Positions 42,944 to 50,021 of a stretch of 64,000 bases of DNA are shown here, one piece after another. The first letter of the stretch is position 1; each line of letters starts with the position of its first letter. Under the pieces are notes generated by a model, which worked only from the letters and a program-made list of their open reading frames with translations, was not told where the DNA came from and did no database searches. The stretch covers positions 56,033 to 120,032 of the forward strand of contig JBJEPW010000032.1 of the NCBI GenBank assembly GCA_051881435.1. Reading direction: 5' to 3'. Origin of the DNA: Fimenecus sp051881435 (GTDB lineage: Bacteria > Bacillota > Clostridia > Oscillospirales > Acutalibacteraceae). The position numbers and the translations under genes were made by a program.

Positions 42944-44303
42944 ATCAGTATATATTTGCAGTGAATGCGGTTACGAGGCACCGAGATGGCTCGGTCAATG
43001 CCCGTCCTGCAATGAATGGAACACTCTTAATGAAGAAATCAAAACCGTAATAAAAGAAAGTCCTGCCAAAAAGAGTATTTTGGGCAGTAACCGTGCAAGA
43101 GCATTGTCCTTATCCGAAATCAGTTCAGATACAAACCACAGATACAATACAGGACTTTCGGAGCTTAACCGAGTTCTCGGCGGCGGACTTGTAAAGGGCT
43201 CGATTGTACTTTTAAGCGGTGACCCGGGCATAGGCAAATCTACAATTCTGCTTCAAATCTGCGAATATCTCGGCAACGGATTGAAAATTCTTTATGTATC
43301 GGGCGAGGAATCTGCGCATCAGATTAAAATGCGTGCATCAAGGCTTAATGTATCCACGGACAAGCTTTCTATACTTTGTGAAACAGATGCACAGTACATC
43401 AGCGAGTATATTTTTGCCGAAAAGCCCGATATTGTAATCATTGACTCCATTCAAACTATGGAAATAGGGGAGTTAACCTCATCTCCCGGCAGTGTTACAC
43501 AGGTAAGAGAATGTACAAATCTCTTTACAAGAACAGCCAAAGCCTCTGATATTCCGATTTTCCTTGTAGGGCATGTAAATAAGGACGGTAATATTGCAGG
43601 TCCCAAGGTTTTGGAACATATTGTTGACTGCGTTCTCTACTTCGAGGGTGACAGAAACACCTCATACCGTATTTTAAGAGCTGTCAAGAACAGATACGGC
43701 TCAACAAATGAAATAGGCGTTTTTGAAATGCTGGATACAGGACTTACACAGGTGGAAAATCCCTCTATGATGCTGATTTCAGGTAAACCGAGAAATGTTT
43801 CGGGAACATGTGTAGCATGCCTTATGGAAGGCTCACGCCCCATTTTGGCGGAAATTCAAAGTCTTGTCACTCCCAGCGGCTTCGGTAACCCAAGAAGAAT
43901 GGCAACGGGAATTGATTATAACCGTATGGCAATGCTTATCGCCGTGCTTGAAAAACGGTGCGGATACTTTTTGGGGAATATGGACTGCTATGCAAATGTA
44001 ATCGGCGGATTAAGAATTGATGAAACCGCCGCAGATTTATCCATAGCCCTTGCTATTGTGTCAAGTCTTAAAGATGCGGTTGTGCCTGAAAAAACGATTG
44101 CATTCGGTGAAATAGGTTTAGCAGGGGAGATACGTTCCGTTACTTGCTGTGAGAAAAGAGTTAGAGAAGCCGCAAAGTTGGGATTTGAGAAATGTATTAT
44201 TCCATATCATAACTACTCAAAACTCCCCAAAGCGTTACTTAACGAAATTGAGGTTGTACCTGCTAAAAATATCAGAAGTGCATTTGAGGCGATTATGAGT
44301 TGA
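42927..44303 (+). CDS. radA: DNA repair ATPase RadA (Sms)
   Basis: A 458-residue RecA-like helicase that helps branch migration in recombinational repair. The N-terminal zinc finger is CSECGYEAPRWLGQCPSCNEWN. Walker A is GDPGIGKSTILL near residue 95, the RadA-specific KNRYGS motif is near residue 252, and a Lon-like C-terminal domain with GGLRIDETAADLS follows. The start ATG after GGAGG lies inside the end of cwlD. Its stop overlaps the next start by 4 nt. Confidence 0.96.
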   Translation: MAQKSKSVYICSECGYEAPRWLGQCPSCNEWNTLNEEIKTVIKESPAKKSILGSNRARALSLSEISSDTNHRYNTGLSELNRVLGGGLVKGSIVLLSGDPGIGKSTILLQICEYLGNGLKILYVSGEESAHQIKMRASRLNVSTDKLSILCETDAQYISEYIFAEKPDIVIIDSIQTMEIGELTSSPGSVTQVRECTNLFTRTAKASDIPIFLVGHVNKDGNIAGPKVLEHIVDCVLYFEGDRNTSYRILRAVKNRYGSTNEIGVFEMLDTGLTQVENPSMMLISGKPRNVSGTCVACLMEGSRPILAEIQSLVTPSGFGNPRRMATGIDYNRMAMLIAVLEKRCGYFLGNMDCYANVIGGLRIDETAADLSIALAIVSSLKDAVVPEKTIAFGEIGLAGEIRSVTCCEKRVREAAKLGFEKCIIPYHNYSKLPKALLNEIEVVPAKNIRSAFEAIMS

Positions 44304-45061
44304 ACGGAAGATTTATAGCAGAGCCTAATCTGCCTGAAAGTGATGTTTTAACGGTAATATCCGCAAATTGCGACAAAAGCCTTGAAAAAGCTTTATCCGA
44401 TTTATCAATAAAAATCATTGCCACTGCTCCAAATCCGTTTTTAGACGATTCTGTGGCGGTTCACGGGGATATTTTGTGTTACCATTTGGGCAACAATAAA
44501 TTTTTGATAGACCAAAACCAAACCAAAATTATTAATGAATTAACACAGTTTAATTGCACCGTTAAAACCGTAAATGGCATTTCTTCTCCTTATCCGAAAG
44601 ATTGCTCCCTTAACTGTGCCGATATAGGAGATTTCCTTATTTGCAATGAGAGCATCACAGATAAAACCATTATTGCAAATGCAGTTGAAACGGGAAAAAC
44701 GGTAATAAATGTTAAGCAGGGTTACGCAAAATGCTCGGTTTGCATTGCAGACAGAAATACAATTATTACCGATGATGCTTCAATATATAAATCGGTTTCT
44801 TCATACCCTGAAATCAAAGCTCTTTTCGTTGAAAAGGGGAGTGTAAGGCTTAAAAACTGCAATTACGGATTTATCGGGGGTTGCACAGGTCTTATAGGCA
44901 ATAAAAAGCTGTTTTTTAACGGCAATTTGTCAACACATTCGGATTATACAAGAATTATATCTTTTTTAGATAAAAACAATATAAAATATTTTGATATAAA
45001 GAATAAGCCTTTAACCGATATCGGCAGTATTTTGCCAATAATTGAAAAGGACGGTGTATAA
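44300..45061 (+). CDS. Conserved protein after radA, possibly DUF6873/GME fold
   Basis: A 253-residue soluble protein. It has alternating strands and helices with repeated patterns such as NCADIGDFLICNESITDK, VIADRNTIITDDASI-like (CSVCIADRNTIITDDASIY) and YGFIGGCTGLIGNKKLFFNG. The pseudo-symmetry suggests the propeller of guanidino-group modifying enzymes (GME fold), and I recall a DUF6873 family of this kind near radA in Clostridia. No catalytic Cys-His set can be assigned with confidence. The TTG start overlaps the radA stop (TTGA), so it is translated with radA. Confidence 0.55.
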   Translation: MNGRFIAEPNLPESDVLTVISANCDKSLEKALSDLSIKIIATAPNPFLDDSVAVHGDILCYHLGNNKFLIDQNQTKIINELTQFNCTVKTVNGISSPYPKDCSLNCADIGDFLICNESITDKTIIANAVETGKTVINVKQGYAKCSVCIADRNTIITDDASIYKSVSSYPEIKALFVEKGSVRLKNCNYGFIGGCTGLIGNKKLFFNGNLSTHSDYTRIISFLDKNNIKYFDIKNKPLTDIGSILPIIEKDGV

Positions 45062-45062
45062 A

Positions 45063-45266
45063 ATGAAAAAAGGATATTTTATAACATACCTCGGCGCCGC
45101 ATTTACTTTGTTTTTATCAATATTTATCGCGGAAAGAAAAGCAAAAAAATACGGACAGCCGATTAAAGCAAAAAAGAAAATCTCTGTTGAGGCAATTATT
45201 CCCACTGCCGAGAAGGCATTTGATTTTATAATGAAAAAGAAGAATGAGCAAAAGGCAGAGGGATAA
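45063..45266 (+). CDS. Small single-pass membrane protein
   Basis: A 67-residue protein with one hydrophobic segment at about residues 6-23 and a basic lysine-rich remainder (ERKAKKYGQPIKAKKK). The ATG lies 1 nt after the preceding stop, and its own stop lies 1 nt before the next ATG, so it is part of the radA-linked unit. I do not recognise the family. Confidence 0.6.
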   Translation: MKKGYFITYLGAAFTLFLSIFIAERKAKKYGQPIKAKKKISVEAIIPTAEKAFDFIMKKKNEQKAEG

Positions 45267-45267
45267 T

Positions 45268-46086
45268 ATGACATATTTTGTTCCAACTGATTTTGTAATA
45301 ACCAATATAAATCCAATTACCAAAAAACCATATGATGATTCTTGGATTATATGTTGCTTAACTGATTCGGAAAACTATCAAATGATGTGCGGCAGTGAAA
45401 ACAGTCCTGTTTATGTACTGAAAATAAGCAAGAAATATCCTTATTGGAAATTCTCAATATGTGATTTTGTCAACTTCTATGAATTTCACAATAAAAACAT
45501 CATTATTTCAATTGATGCAATAGATTGGAAGGATGCACAAAAAGCATATAAAGGTCATTGTTTCAACGATGATTTTTTAAGAAATTATGAGTCAAAAATT
45601 CTTGTACACAGTACTACCTTTGATAATTGGATTAAGATCAAAAAATGCGGCTGTCTAAAAAGCTGGAATAAGCTTAAATTCGAGAATACACTTATTGATG
45701 ATCCTATCGGTCAAAAATTAGGTGACCCCAAAGAATTCAGCGACTATATTATGTTTTCCAACGGCTCCGTTGCAGGAGAAATTGTGGTTTTATCAAAGCA
45801 AAATAGTAGCATAATTATGGACGAAAATATGAACTACAATCCCGGAGCAAGGCTTTATTTTGATATGAACAGAATTGCAAAAGACGGATTATTGATTCGC
45901 GACGGTGAGCATTTAAAGGTTAAGGATTCTTTGCCTTTAGATCCTTATTTGATTTGGTATGCAACCTATGAAACAATCGGTCTTTCACAAAATATATCGA
46001 CCCCGAAACAGTTTGCTGTTGAGTGCAATACAGCGTTCAACCGACTTTTTAAATATAACATTCAGCCTGCAATAAACGGTGAATAA
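45268..46086 (+). CDS. Hypothetical protein, possible ADP-ribosyltransferase-like C-terminal part
   Basis: A 272-residue protein with no clear family match. The N-terminal half is beta-rich with several aromatic residues (YPYWKFSICDFVNFYEF). From about residue 110 it reads ILVHSTTFDNWIKIKKCGCLKSWNKLK, then DYIMFSNG, GEIVVLSKQ, LYFDMNRI and a final YLIWYATYE. The 'HST..NW..I...G.L' opening loosely resembles ADP-ribosyltransferase or RNA 2'-phosphotransferase folds, in which a His-x-Thr strand starts the NAD site. This is a weak resemblance only. The ATG at 45268 follows CAGAGGGAT. Codon use resembles the neighbours. Confidence 0.5.
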   Translation: MTYFVPTDFVITNINPITKKPYDDSWIICCLTDSENYQMMCGSENSPVYVLKISKKYPYWKFSICDFVNFYEFHNKNIIISIDAIDWKDAQKAYKGHCFNDDFLRNYESKILVHSTTFDNWIKIKKCGCLKSWNKLKFENTLIDDPIGQKLGDPKEFSDYIMFSNGSVAGEIVVLSKQNSSIIMDENMNYNPGARLYFDMNRIAKDGLLIRDGEHLKVKDSLPLDPYLIWYATYETIGLSQNISTPKQFAVECNTAFNRLFKYNIQPAINGE

Positions 46087-46088
46087 AA

Positions 46089-46838
46089 ATGAATTAAAAA
46101 ATCCTCGAACAAAATAAATCATGCTGGAATGCAATCGCTGATGACTGGTTTGGTTCAACAGCCTTGCCTACATACAGCATTTATCTTCCTACGGAGAGTG
46201 ACTTACATTTATTAGGTGAGTTAAAAGGAAAGAAAATACTTGATATCGGCTGTGGAAGCGGTCATTCCTTACTGTACTGTGCCAATAACGGAGCCTCGGA
46301 CTTATGGGGTGTTGATTTATCGTCAACCCAGCTTAAAATTGCTTCAAAATTGTTGCGTGAAAACAGCCTAAATGCTACTCTTATAAATTCGCCTATGGAG
46401 CAATCCGACGGAATTCCGACTGACTATTTTGATATTGTTTATTCTATATATGCCATTGGTTGGACTTTGGATTTGCAAAGAACTTTTCAAAATATAAATT
46501 CACATCTCAAAAAAGGCGGAAAATTTGTGTTCAGTTGGGACCATCCGTTCATGCATTGTGCTGATATTGAGGGAGATAAACTGATTTTTTCAGGCGATTA
46601 CAATACGGAAGATTTGTTTTCATTTGAAAAAGGCGGATACCCGGTAACACTCATTAACAGAAAAATGTCAACATATATAAACGCTCTTGCCGATTCTGGC
46701 TTTTGCATTGAAAAAGTTATAGAAACCACTGATTACAACACAGTAAAAAAAGACGGAGCTTTTCATTCGGAATACTATTCGCCGATAAAAGCAATTCATT
46801 TTCCTCTTTCTTTTATTATCAAGGCAAGAAAACTTTGA
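46089..46838 (+). pseudogene. SAM-dependent methyltransferase with a stop at codon 3
   Basis: From the ATG at 46089 the reading is Met-Asn-stop, then KILEQNKSCWNAIADDWFGSTALPTY and an intact class I methyltransferase to 46838. The expected start of this family is of the form MNEKIL..N, so one G-to-T change (GAA to TAA) explains the stop. Motif I ILDIGCGSGHSLLYC and the acidic GVDLS follow normally. A restart at the TTG at 46164 would remove 25 residues and has no ribosome site. The gene is probably inactive, or expressed only as a shortened protein from 46164; a sequencing error is possible. Confidence 0.65.
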
Positions 46839-46886
46839 TAAAGTGATATTTAAGAAGCCGAAAGGAACAACAATAACACCTTATTA

Positions 46887-46921
46887 AAAACCTGCAAGTT
46901 ATGAAGCTTGCAGGTTTTTTG
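46887..46921 (+). terminator. Terminator after the methyltransferase gene
   Basis: AAAACCTGCAAG (46887-46898) and CTTGCAGGTTTT (46907-46918) form a 12-bp stem ending in TTTTTT. Confidence 0.92.
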
Positions 46922-46945
46922 CGTATAAAAAGAGGGGGGAGTCGA

Positions 46946-47157
46946 TTAAAAATCAAACAGTATTTTTTCGATTTTTACTGACAGCTCTTTATACGCTTCA
47001 TACTTGCATGTGCTTTGTATAAATCCAAGATCAGATATGGGTCGGTAGTCTTATGTATTTCAAAACTGTTTTTGTACATAATGACTTGATTTTCATATTC
47101 CGCACTTGCAAATAAAATACAACAAATTAAATTGTTTATTTTTTCTTTATCAGTCAT
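46946..47157 (-). pseudogene. Frameshifted copy of the small phage protein encoded after rep
   Basis: On the minus strand an ATG at 47157 follows AAAGGAGGATTAAAA and encodes MTDKEKINNLICCILFA and onward to LYKAHA. One base is then missing near 47006, and the next frame continues KYEAYKELSVKIEKILFDF to a stop at 46946. Read through the shift, it matches the 70-residue protein at 52792-53004 along its whole length (MTD.EKI, Y.N.VI.Y.NS, D.Y..L.L.KA, YEA..E, EKI). It lies outside the left repeat of the prophage and on the opposite strand, so it is probably the remnant of an earlier related element. Confidence 0.7.
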
Positions 47158-47188
47158 TTTTAATCCTCCTTTCTGAAAAATAGGGTAG

Positions 47189-47227
47189 TGTCGAAAACTC
47201 ATTATAATTGTTTATACTGTCGAAAAC
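47189..47227 (+). repeat. Direct repeat TGTCGAAAAC, two copies at the left prophage edge
   Basis: TGTCGAAAAC occurs at 47189-47198 and 47218-47227, 29 bp apart. The second copy overlaps the left arm of the dif-like site. The pair may mark nested or successive insertion junctions, or a protein binding site. Confidence 0.45.
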
Positions 47228-47254
47228 CCTAAACTTAATTATACAAAATAAATA
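47222..47254 (+). other. Left attachment site candidate (dif-like, attL)
   Basis: GAAAACCCTAA, a 6-nt centre ACTTAA, then TTATACAAAAT make an 11-6-11 layout like bacterial dif. TTATACAAAAT resembles the usual XerD arm TTATGTAAA.T. The 17-bp stretch ATTATACAAAATAAATA (47238-47254) recurs exactly at 53160-53176, enclosing the whole phage gene set. Confidence 0.6.
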
Positions 47255-47300
47255 GCGGTTTCTCATTGTTTGTCTATTTATTACACAAAGGAGAATGTAT

Positions 47301-47579
47301 ATGCCAAAACCAAATGCACGGACTTTCCGTTATTCTGATGAAGTTAAAAATATTCTTGAAAAGTATAATAATGACTTTGATTCTCTTGTTGTTGAAGCTT
47401 TTCTTCGTTTACCTGAAGCTGAAAAAAAGCGTGATGAAATCAATAATCAATGTCTAGAATTATTATCAAAGCGTGATAGTTTACTTAAAGATATCCGAAA
47501 TCTTGAAACTATTATTTCATCTCTTAATAATTTAAAACGTAGTATTGATTATTATTCTGACTCAATAAAAAAAATGTAA
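47301..47579 (+). CDS. Phage small DNA-binding candidate: ribbon-helix-helix-like N terminus plus coiled coil
   Basis: A 92-residue protein from the ATG at 47301, 7 nt after AAAGGAG (an ATG at 47295 is closer to that site). The start MPKPNARTFRYSDEVKNILEKYNNDFDSLVVEAF has the strand-helix-helix pattern of ribbon-helix-helix regulators. From residue 40 to the end it is a charged heptad-like coiled coil. It is the first gene inside the left repeat and is followed by a terminator. A role as a phage regulator or copy-control protein is inferred. Confidence 0.6.
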   Translation: MPKPNARTFRYSDEVKNILEKYNNDFDSLVVEAFLRLPEAEKKRDEINNQCLELLSKRDSLLKDIRNLETIISSLNNLKRSIDYYSDSIKKM

Positions 47580-47641
47580 CACATTCAGAGCTTACCCTGC
47601 TTCGAGCTGGAATCTTTAAATGTTTTACATATAAGCAAAAT

Positions 47642-47672
47642 AAGTCCCACCGGTTAAGGTGGGATTTTTTTA
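47642..47672 (+). terminator. Terminator after the first phage gene
   Basis: TCCCACC (47645-47651) and GGTGGGA (47658-47664) with loop GGTTAA-like bases, followed by seven T residues. Confidence 0.85.
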
Positions 47673-47681
47673 TCCTTATAT

Positions 47682-47870
47682 TTATTCTTCTTTCCATTTT
47701 TCTGGATGTTTTATTTTGTGCATTTTTACTATGTATCCTATCATTGCTAAAATTATGTATGTTATTATTATACCTACTGTTATTTTAATTATTGTCCATT
47801 TGAATTCTTCAAATCTTATTGTACTTATTATTCCTGCTATTAACATTATTATTGCTGGTATATATTTCAT
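47682..47870 (-). CDS. Small two-segment membrane protein of the prophage
   Basis: A 62-residue protein with two hydrophobic stretches (about residues 3-17 and 25-47) and a basic tail KMHKIKHPEKWKEE. It starts 4 nt after the XRE repressor gene on the minus strand, with GAGAGGTGA before the ATG. Being cotranscribed with the repressor, it is expressed in the lysogen, so a superinfection-exclusion or immunity role is a reasonable guess. No family recognised. Confidence 0.6.
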   Translation of the reverse strand: MKYIPAIIMLIAGIISTIRFEEFKWTIIKITVGIIITYIILAMIGYIVKMHKIKHPEKWKEE

Positions 47871-47874
47871 TTTT

Positions 47875-48078
47875 TCACCTCTCTTTTATACCTAGTATGT
47901 AATCTGTTGATACTTTAAAAAATTTTGAGTATTTTACTATTATTTCTGGTGGCAGCATTCTTTGGTTATTTTCGTAGTAAGATATTGCTCTTTGTGTAGT
48001 ATCAATTATTTTTGCCATTTGTTTTTGAGTTAAATCATGGTCTTCTCTTAATTCTTTTATTCTTTCATTCCAAATCAT
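47875..48078 (-). CDS. XRE/Cro-CI family repressor of the prophage
   Basis: A 67-residue helix-turn-helix protein: RIKELREDHDLTQKQMAKIIDTTQRAISYYENNQRMLPPEIIVKYSKFFKVSTDYILG is a complete HTH_3 domain with recognition helix TTQRAISYYE. No extra domain is present. The ATG at 48078 has AAGGTG 6 nt upstream; a GTG at 48087 lies within that ribosome site. It is divergent from the structural genes across a region with symmetric AGAACA/TGTTCT sites, so it is probably the lysogeny repressor and autoregulator. Confidence 0.82.
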   Translation of the reverse strand: MIWNERIKELREDHDLTQKQMAKIIDTTQRAISYYENNQRMLPPEIIVKYSKFFKVSTDYILGIKER

Positions 48079-48103
48079 TTTTTTCACCTTTTTTATTATA
48101 TAT

Positions 48104-48173
48104 AGAACAAATTAAACTATTGACTTTTAGATTATTTTGTTCTATACTTATTTTTGTTAGAACATTTTGTTCT
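48104..48173 (+). promoter_or_regulatory. Divergent control region: promoter and repeated AGAACA/TGTTCT operators
   Basis: A plus-strand promoter TTGACT (48120-48125), 17 nt, TATACT (48143-48148) points to the phage operon. AGAACA at 48104-48109 and TGTTCT at 48138-48143 flank it, and a tight palindrome AGAACATTTTGTTCT lies at 48159-48173. These half-sites are natural targets for the divergent XRE repressor. Confidence 0.65.
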
Positions 48174-48213
48174 TATATAACTTTTTTATTTTTATATTTT
48201 TTGAGGTGTTTCT

Positions 48214-48354
48214 ATGGATTATATAAATTTATATTGTCTAGTTTACGGTATACTTTTTGGTTTTATTCTTTTTTCTTTTATTGATGTACTTCTTGATAAA
48301 CTTATTGATAAAATCAAATCTTTAATATCTGATTTGAAGAATAAAAAATCTTAA
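48214..48354 (+). CDS. Tiny phage membrane protein (46 aa)
   Basis: ATG at 48214 after TTGAGGTG opens MDYINLYCLVYGILFGFILF, one hydrophobic segment to about residue 24, then an amphipathic lysine-rich helix (LLDKLIDKIKSLISDLKNKKS). It is the first gene behind the phage promoter. Filamentous phages carry several such small membrane proteins; the exact role is unknown. Confidence 0.6.
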   Translation: MDYINLYCLVYGILFGFILFSFIDVLLDKLIDKIKSLISDLKNKKS

Positions 48355-48411
48355 TTTATTTTGTTTTTAATTTTTATACTTTTTAAAAGTTTAAAAATTA
48401 AAATATAAAAT

Positions 48412-48450
48412 CATATCCCTAATATCAACACCACCGTTATTAGGGATATG
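48412..48450 (+). other. 12-bp perfect hairpin without a T tract (origin or packaging-signal candidate)
   Basis: CATATCCCTAAT (48412-48423) and ATTAGGGATATG (48439-48450) pair fully around a 15-nt loop. It is followed by AAAATACTATT, so it is not a normal terminator. It lies in a 120-nt gene-free gap. In ssDNA phages such a hairpin may be a packaging signal or strand-initiation site. Confidence 0.5.
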
Positions 48451-48475
48451 AAAATACTATTAAGGGAGTAATTTT

Positions 48476-48715
48476 ATGCGTGTTTTGTTAATTGGTAATT
48501 TTTTAAATCTTCATGAAGGTAAGGACAGTAACGGTAATTATTTTTATTCTGCTAGCGTTCTTTCTGGTGATGAAGTTGTTCGTGTCAGATTTGACGATTT
48601 TACAAAGCCTCAATTTGATTCTTTAAAAGTTCTTGACCGTATGGATGAATGTACTATTAACTGCGAAACTAGGCTTTATAAAGGCGTACTTTACTGTAAT
48701 GCTGTCAACGATTAA
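48476..48715 (+). CDS. Candidate phage ssDNA-binding protein (gpV-like)
   Basis: A 79-residue soluble protein starting MRVLLIGNFLNLHEGKDSNGNYFYSASVLSGDEVVRVRF. The pattern of short beta strands, with glycine turns and aromatic residues (NYFYSA, LYKGVLY), is compatible with a small OB-fold. Size and position upstream of the coat genes fit the gene V ssDNA-binding protein of filamentous phages. The functional call rests on context and shape only. AAGGGAG precedes the ATG. Confidence 0.5.
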   Translation: MRVLLIGNFLNLHEGKDSNGNYFYSASVLSGDEVVRVRFDDFTKPQFDSLKVLDRMDECTINCETRLYKGVLYCNAVND

Positions 48716-48746
48716 GGGGAGTATAACTCCCCTTTGAGGTAATCTT

Positions 48747-48884
48747 ATGCAATCTGTATTTGACTTCTTTTTTAATTCTATTACATATCTTGTAACAGTC
48801 GAGCTTATCCGATATGTTGGTGTAGCTTCTTGTCTTTATTGCCTTGTCCTCATTATTATTTATCTTTTAATGGGGAGGAATTGA
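48747..48884 (+). CDS. Tiny phage membrane protein (45 aa)
   Basis: ATG at 48747 after CTTTGAGGT encodes MQSVFDFFFNSITYLVTVEL, then a hydrophobic segment VGVASCLYCLVLIIIYLLMG and the ending RN. It is the size of the pVII/pIX minor coat proteins and lies just before the adsorption protein, whose TTG start follows its stop by 1 nt. Confidence 0.6.
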   Translation: MQSVFDFFFNSITYLVTVELIRYVGVASCLYCLVLIIIYLLMGRN

Positions 48885-48885
48885 T

Positions 48886-49785
48886 TTGCGTAATAGATTT
48901 AAAAAGTTAGTCAAATTTCTTTTTTGTTTTTCTCTTTGTTTTTCTCTTGTTTTTTTTAATTCTTTTTCTGCTTCGGCTGCTTCTACTACTCTTCGTTTTT
49001 ACGACACATCATATAAAGCTTATGCTAATGGTTTAAGTGGTTCTAATAAGATCGATATAACTAATAAGGTTACTAAAACTTATTATTCTTCCGGTCAATA
49101 TACACTTTTTAATTTTCCTAAGTATGATGATGTTGGTGCTACTGGTTTGGCATTAAAACTTGATAGTGGTTTTAATGTTAATTTATATCCCGGTAAAAGC
49201 TATTCTTTTAGTTTCAGATATGTTCAAAGATTTAACTCTATGGCTTGGGTAAAACTTTCTGTTTATTATTACACCGGTAATAATCCTTACTCTTCTTCTG
49301 ATTGGGTTGAAGGTGAAAATCTTTTCATTTATTCTCTTTATGAACTTAATGATTCCGGTTCTTCTTGGCATGATGTTAATGGTACTTTTACTGTACCTAC
49401 TTTTAATTCAAGTTTTTATTGTGCTTTTGTTTTAGAATATATATCTAATGATGTCGTTGGTTCATCTTCTAATCAGTGGATTGCTCTTGGCGATTTTACT
49501 TATTCTCTTTATGACCCTTATTTAAACCCTGGTACTTACGATCCCCCTACTTCTAATTCTTGGGAAGACAGCAAAGACGAATTCAGTTCAGTAGAAGCTG
49601 AAATGCCTACCCTTGCCGATGGTGATTTATCTGATGTTGATTTATCAAATTTTAGTAAGGGTTTTGCTTGTATAAATTCTATTTTTGATAAGCTTCTTAC
49701 TAAAACTAATCTTTCTGTCGTTCTTGTTTTTTCCTTAACTTTTGGTCTTGGTATTTATTTAATTGGTCGTAAGGTAGGTGGTTAG
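48886..49785 (+). CDS. Secreted phage adsorption (pIII-like) minor coat protein candidate
   Basis: A 299-residue protein. The N-terminal signal peptide has KK, a hydrophobic Phe/Leu core, and SFSASAAS as a likely cleavage region near residue 31. The mature part to about residue 215 is beta-rich and full of Ser, Tyr and Asn, followed by a Pro-rich linker (LNPGTYDPPTSNSW) and a C-terminal membrane segment (LSVVLVFSLTFGLGIYLIG) ending RKVGG. Signal peptide, ectodomain, linker and C-terminal anchor match pIII of filamentous phages, which binds the host receptor. The TTG start is supported by GGGGAGG. Confidence 0.72.
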   Translation: MRNRFKKLVKFLFCFSLCFSLVFFNSFSASAASTTLRFYDTSYKAYANGLSGSNKIDITNKVTKTYYSSGQYTLFNFPKYDDVGATGLALKLDSGFNVNLYPGKSYSFSFRYVQRFNSMAWVKLSVYYYTGNNPYSSSDWVEGENLFIYSLYELNDSGSSWHDVNGTFTVPTFNSSFYCAFVLEYISNDVVGSSSNQWIALGDFTYSLYDPYLNPGTYDPPTSNSWEDSKDEFSSVEAEMPTLADGDLSDVDLSNFSKGFACINSIFDKLLTKTNLSVVLVFSLTFGLGIYLIGRKVGG

Positions 49786-49787
49786 TA

Positions 49788-50021
49788 ATAGAAGATATTA
49801 TTGAAGCTCTTGAAGATATTATTGATTTCATTGGTGACATTATCGATTTTGCAGTTAATTTAGCAACTGGTATGTTTGATTTGATGAAGCTCGTTCCTCA
49901 ATCTGTTACAATGTTTATTTCTTGTATTTCTAATCTTCATCCTGTTGTAATTCCTTTTGCTACCGCTTCTATTACTATTGCTGTTATACTTCTTGTTGCA
50001 GGAAGGAGTAATAATTCATGA
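49788..50021 (+). CDS. Small phage protein with probable AUA start
   Basis: A 78-codon frame reads IEDIIEALEDIIDFIGDIIDFAVNLATGMFDLMKLVPQSV and ends in a membrane segment (FATASITIAVILLVAGRSNNS). No ATG, GTG or TTG lies at its beginning. The first codon after AGGTGG with 6-nt spacing is ATA at 49788; the first in-frame ATG is at 49872 and would remove the amphipathic N-terminal helix. Its TGA overlaps the next ATG (ATGA). Coding potential is clear from the close packing and continuity; the start is the open question. Confidence 0.6.
   Translation: MEDIIEALEDIIDFIGDIIDFAVNLATGMFDLMKLVPQSVTMFISCISNLHPVVIPFATASITIAVILLVAGRSNNS

Noticed and set aside
47189..47260. CRISPR-like short repeats
   Set aside because: Only two 10-bp copies, no regular spacers and no cas genes.
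47659..47895. Plus-strand hydrophobic frame
   Set aside because: It is antisense to the small membrane protein cotranscribed with the XRE repressor, which has the proper ribosome site.
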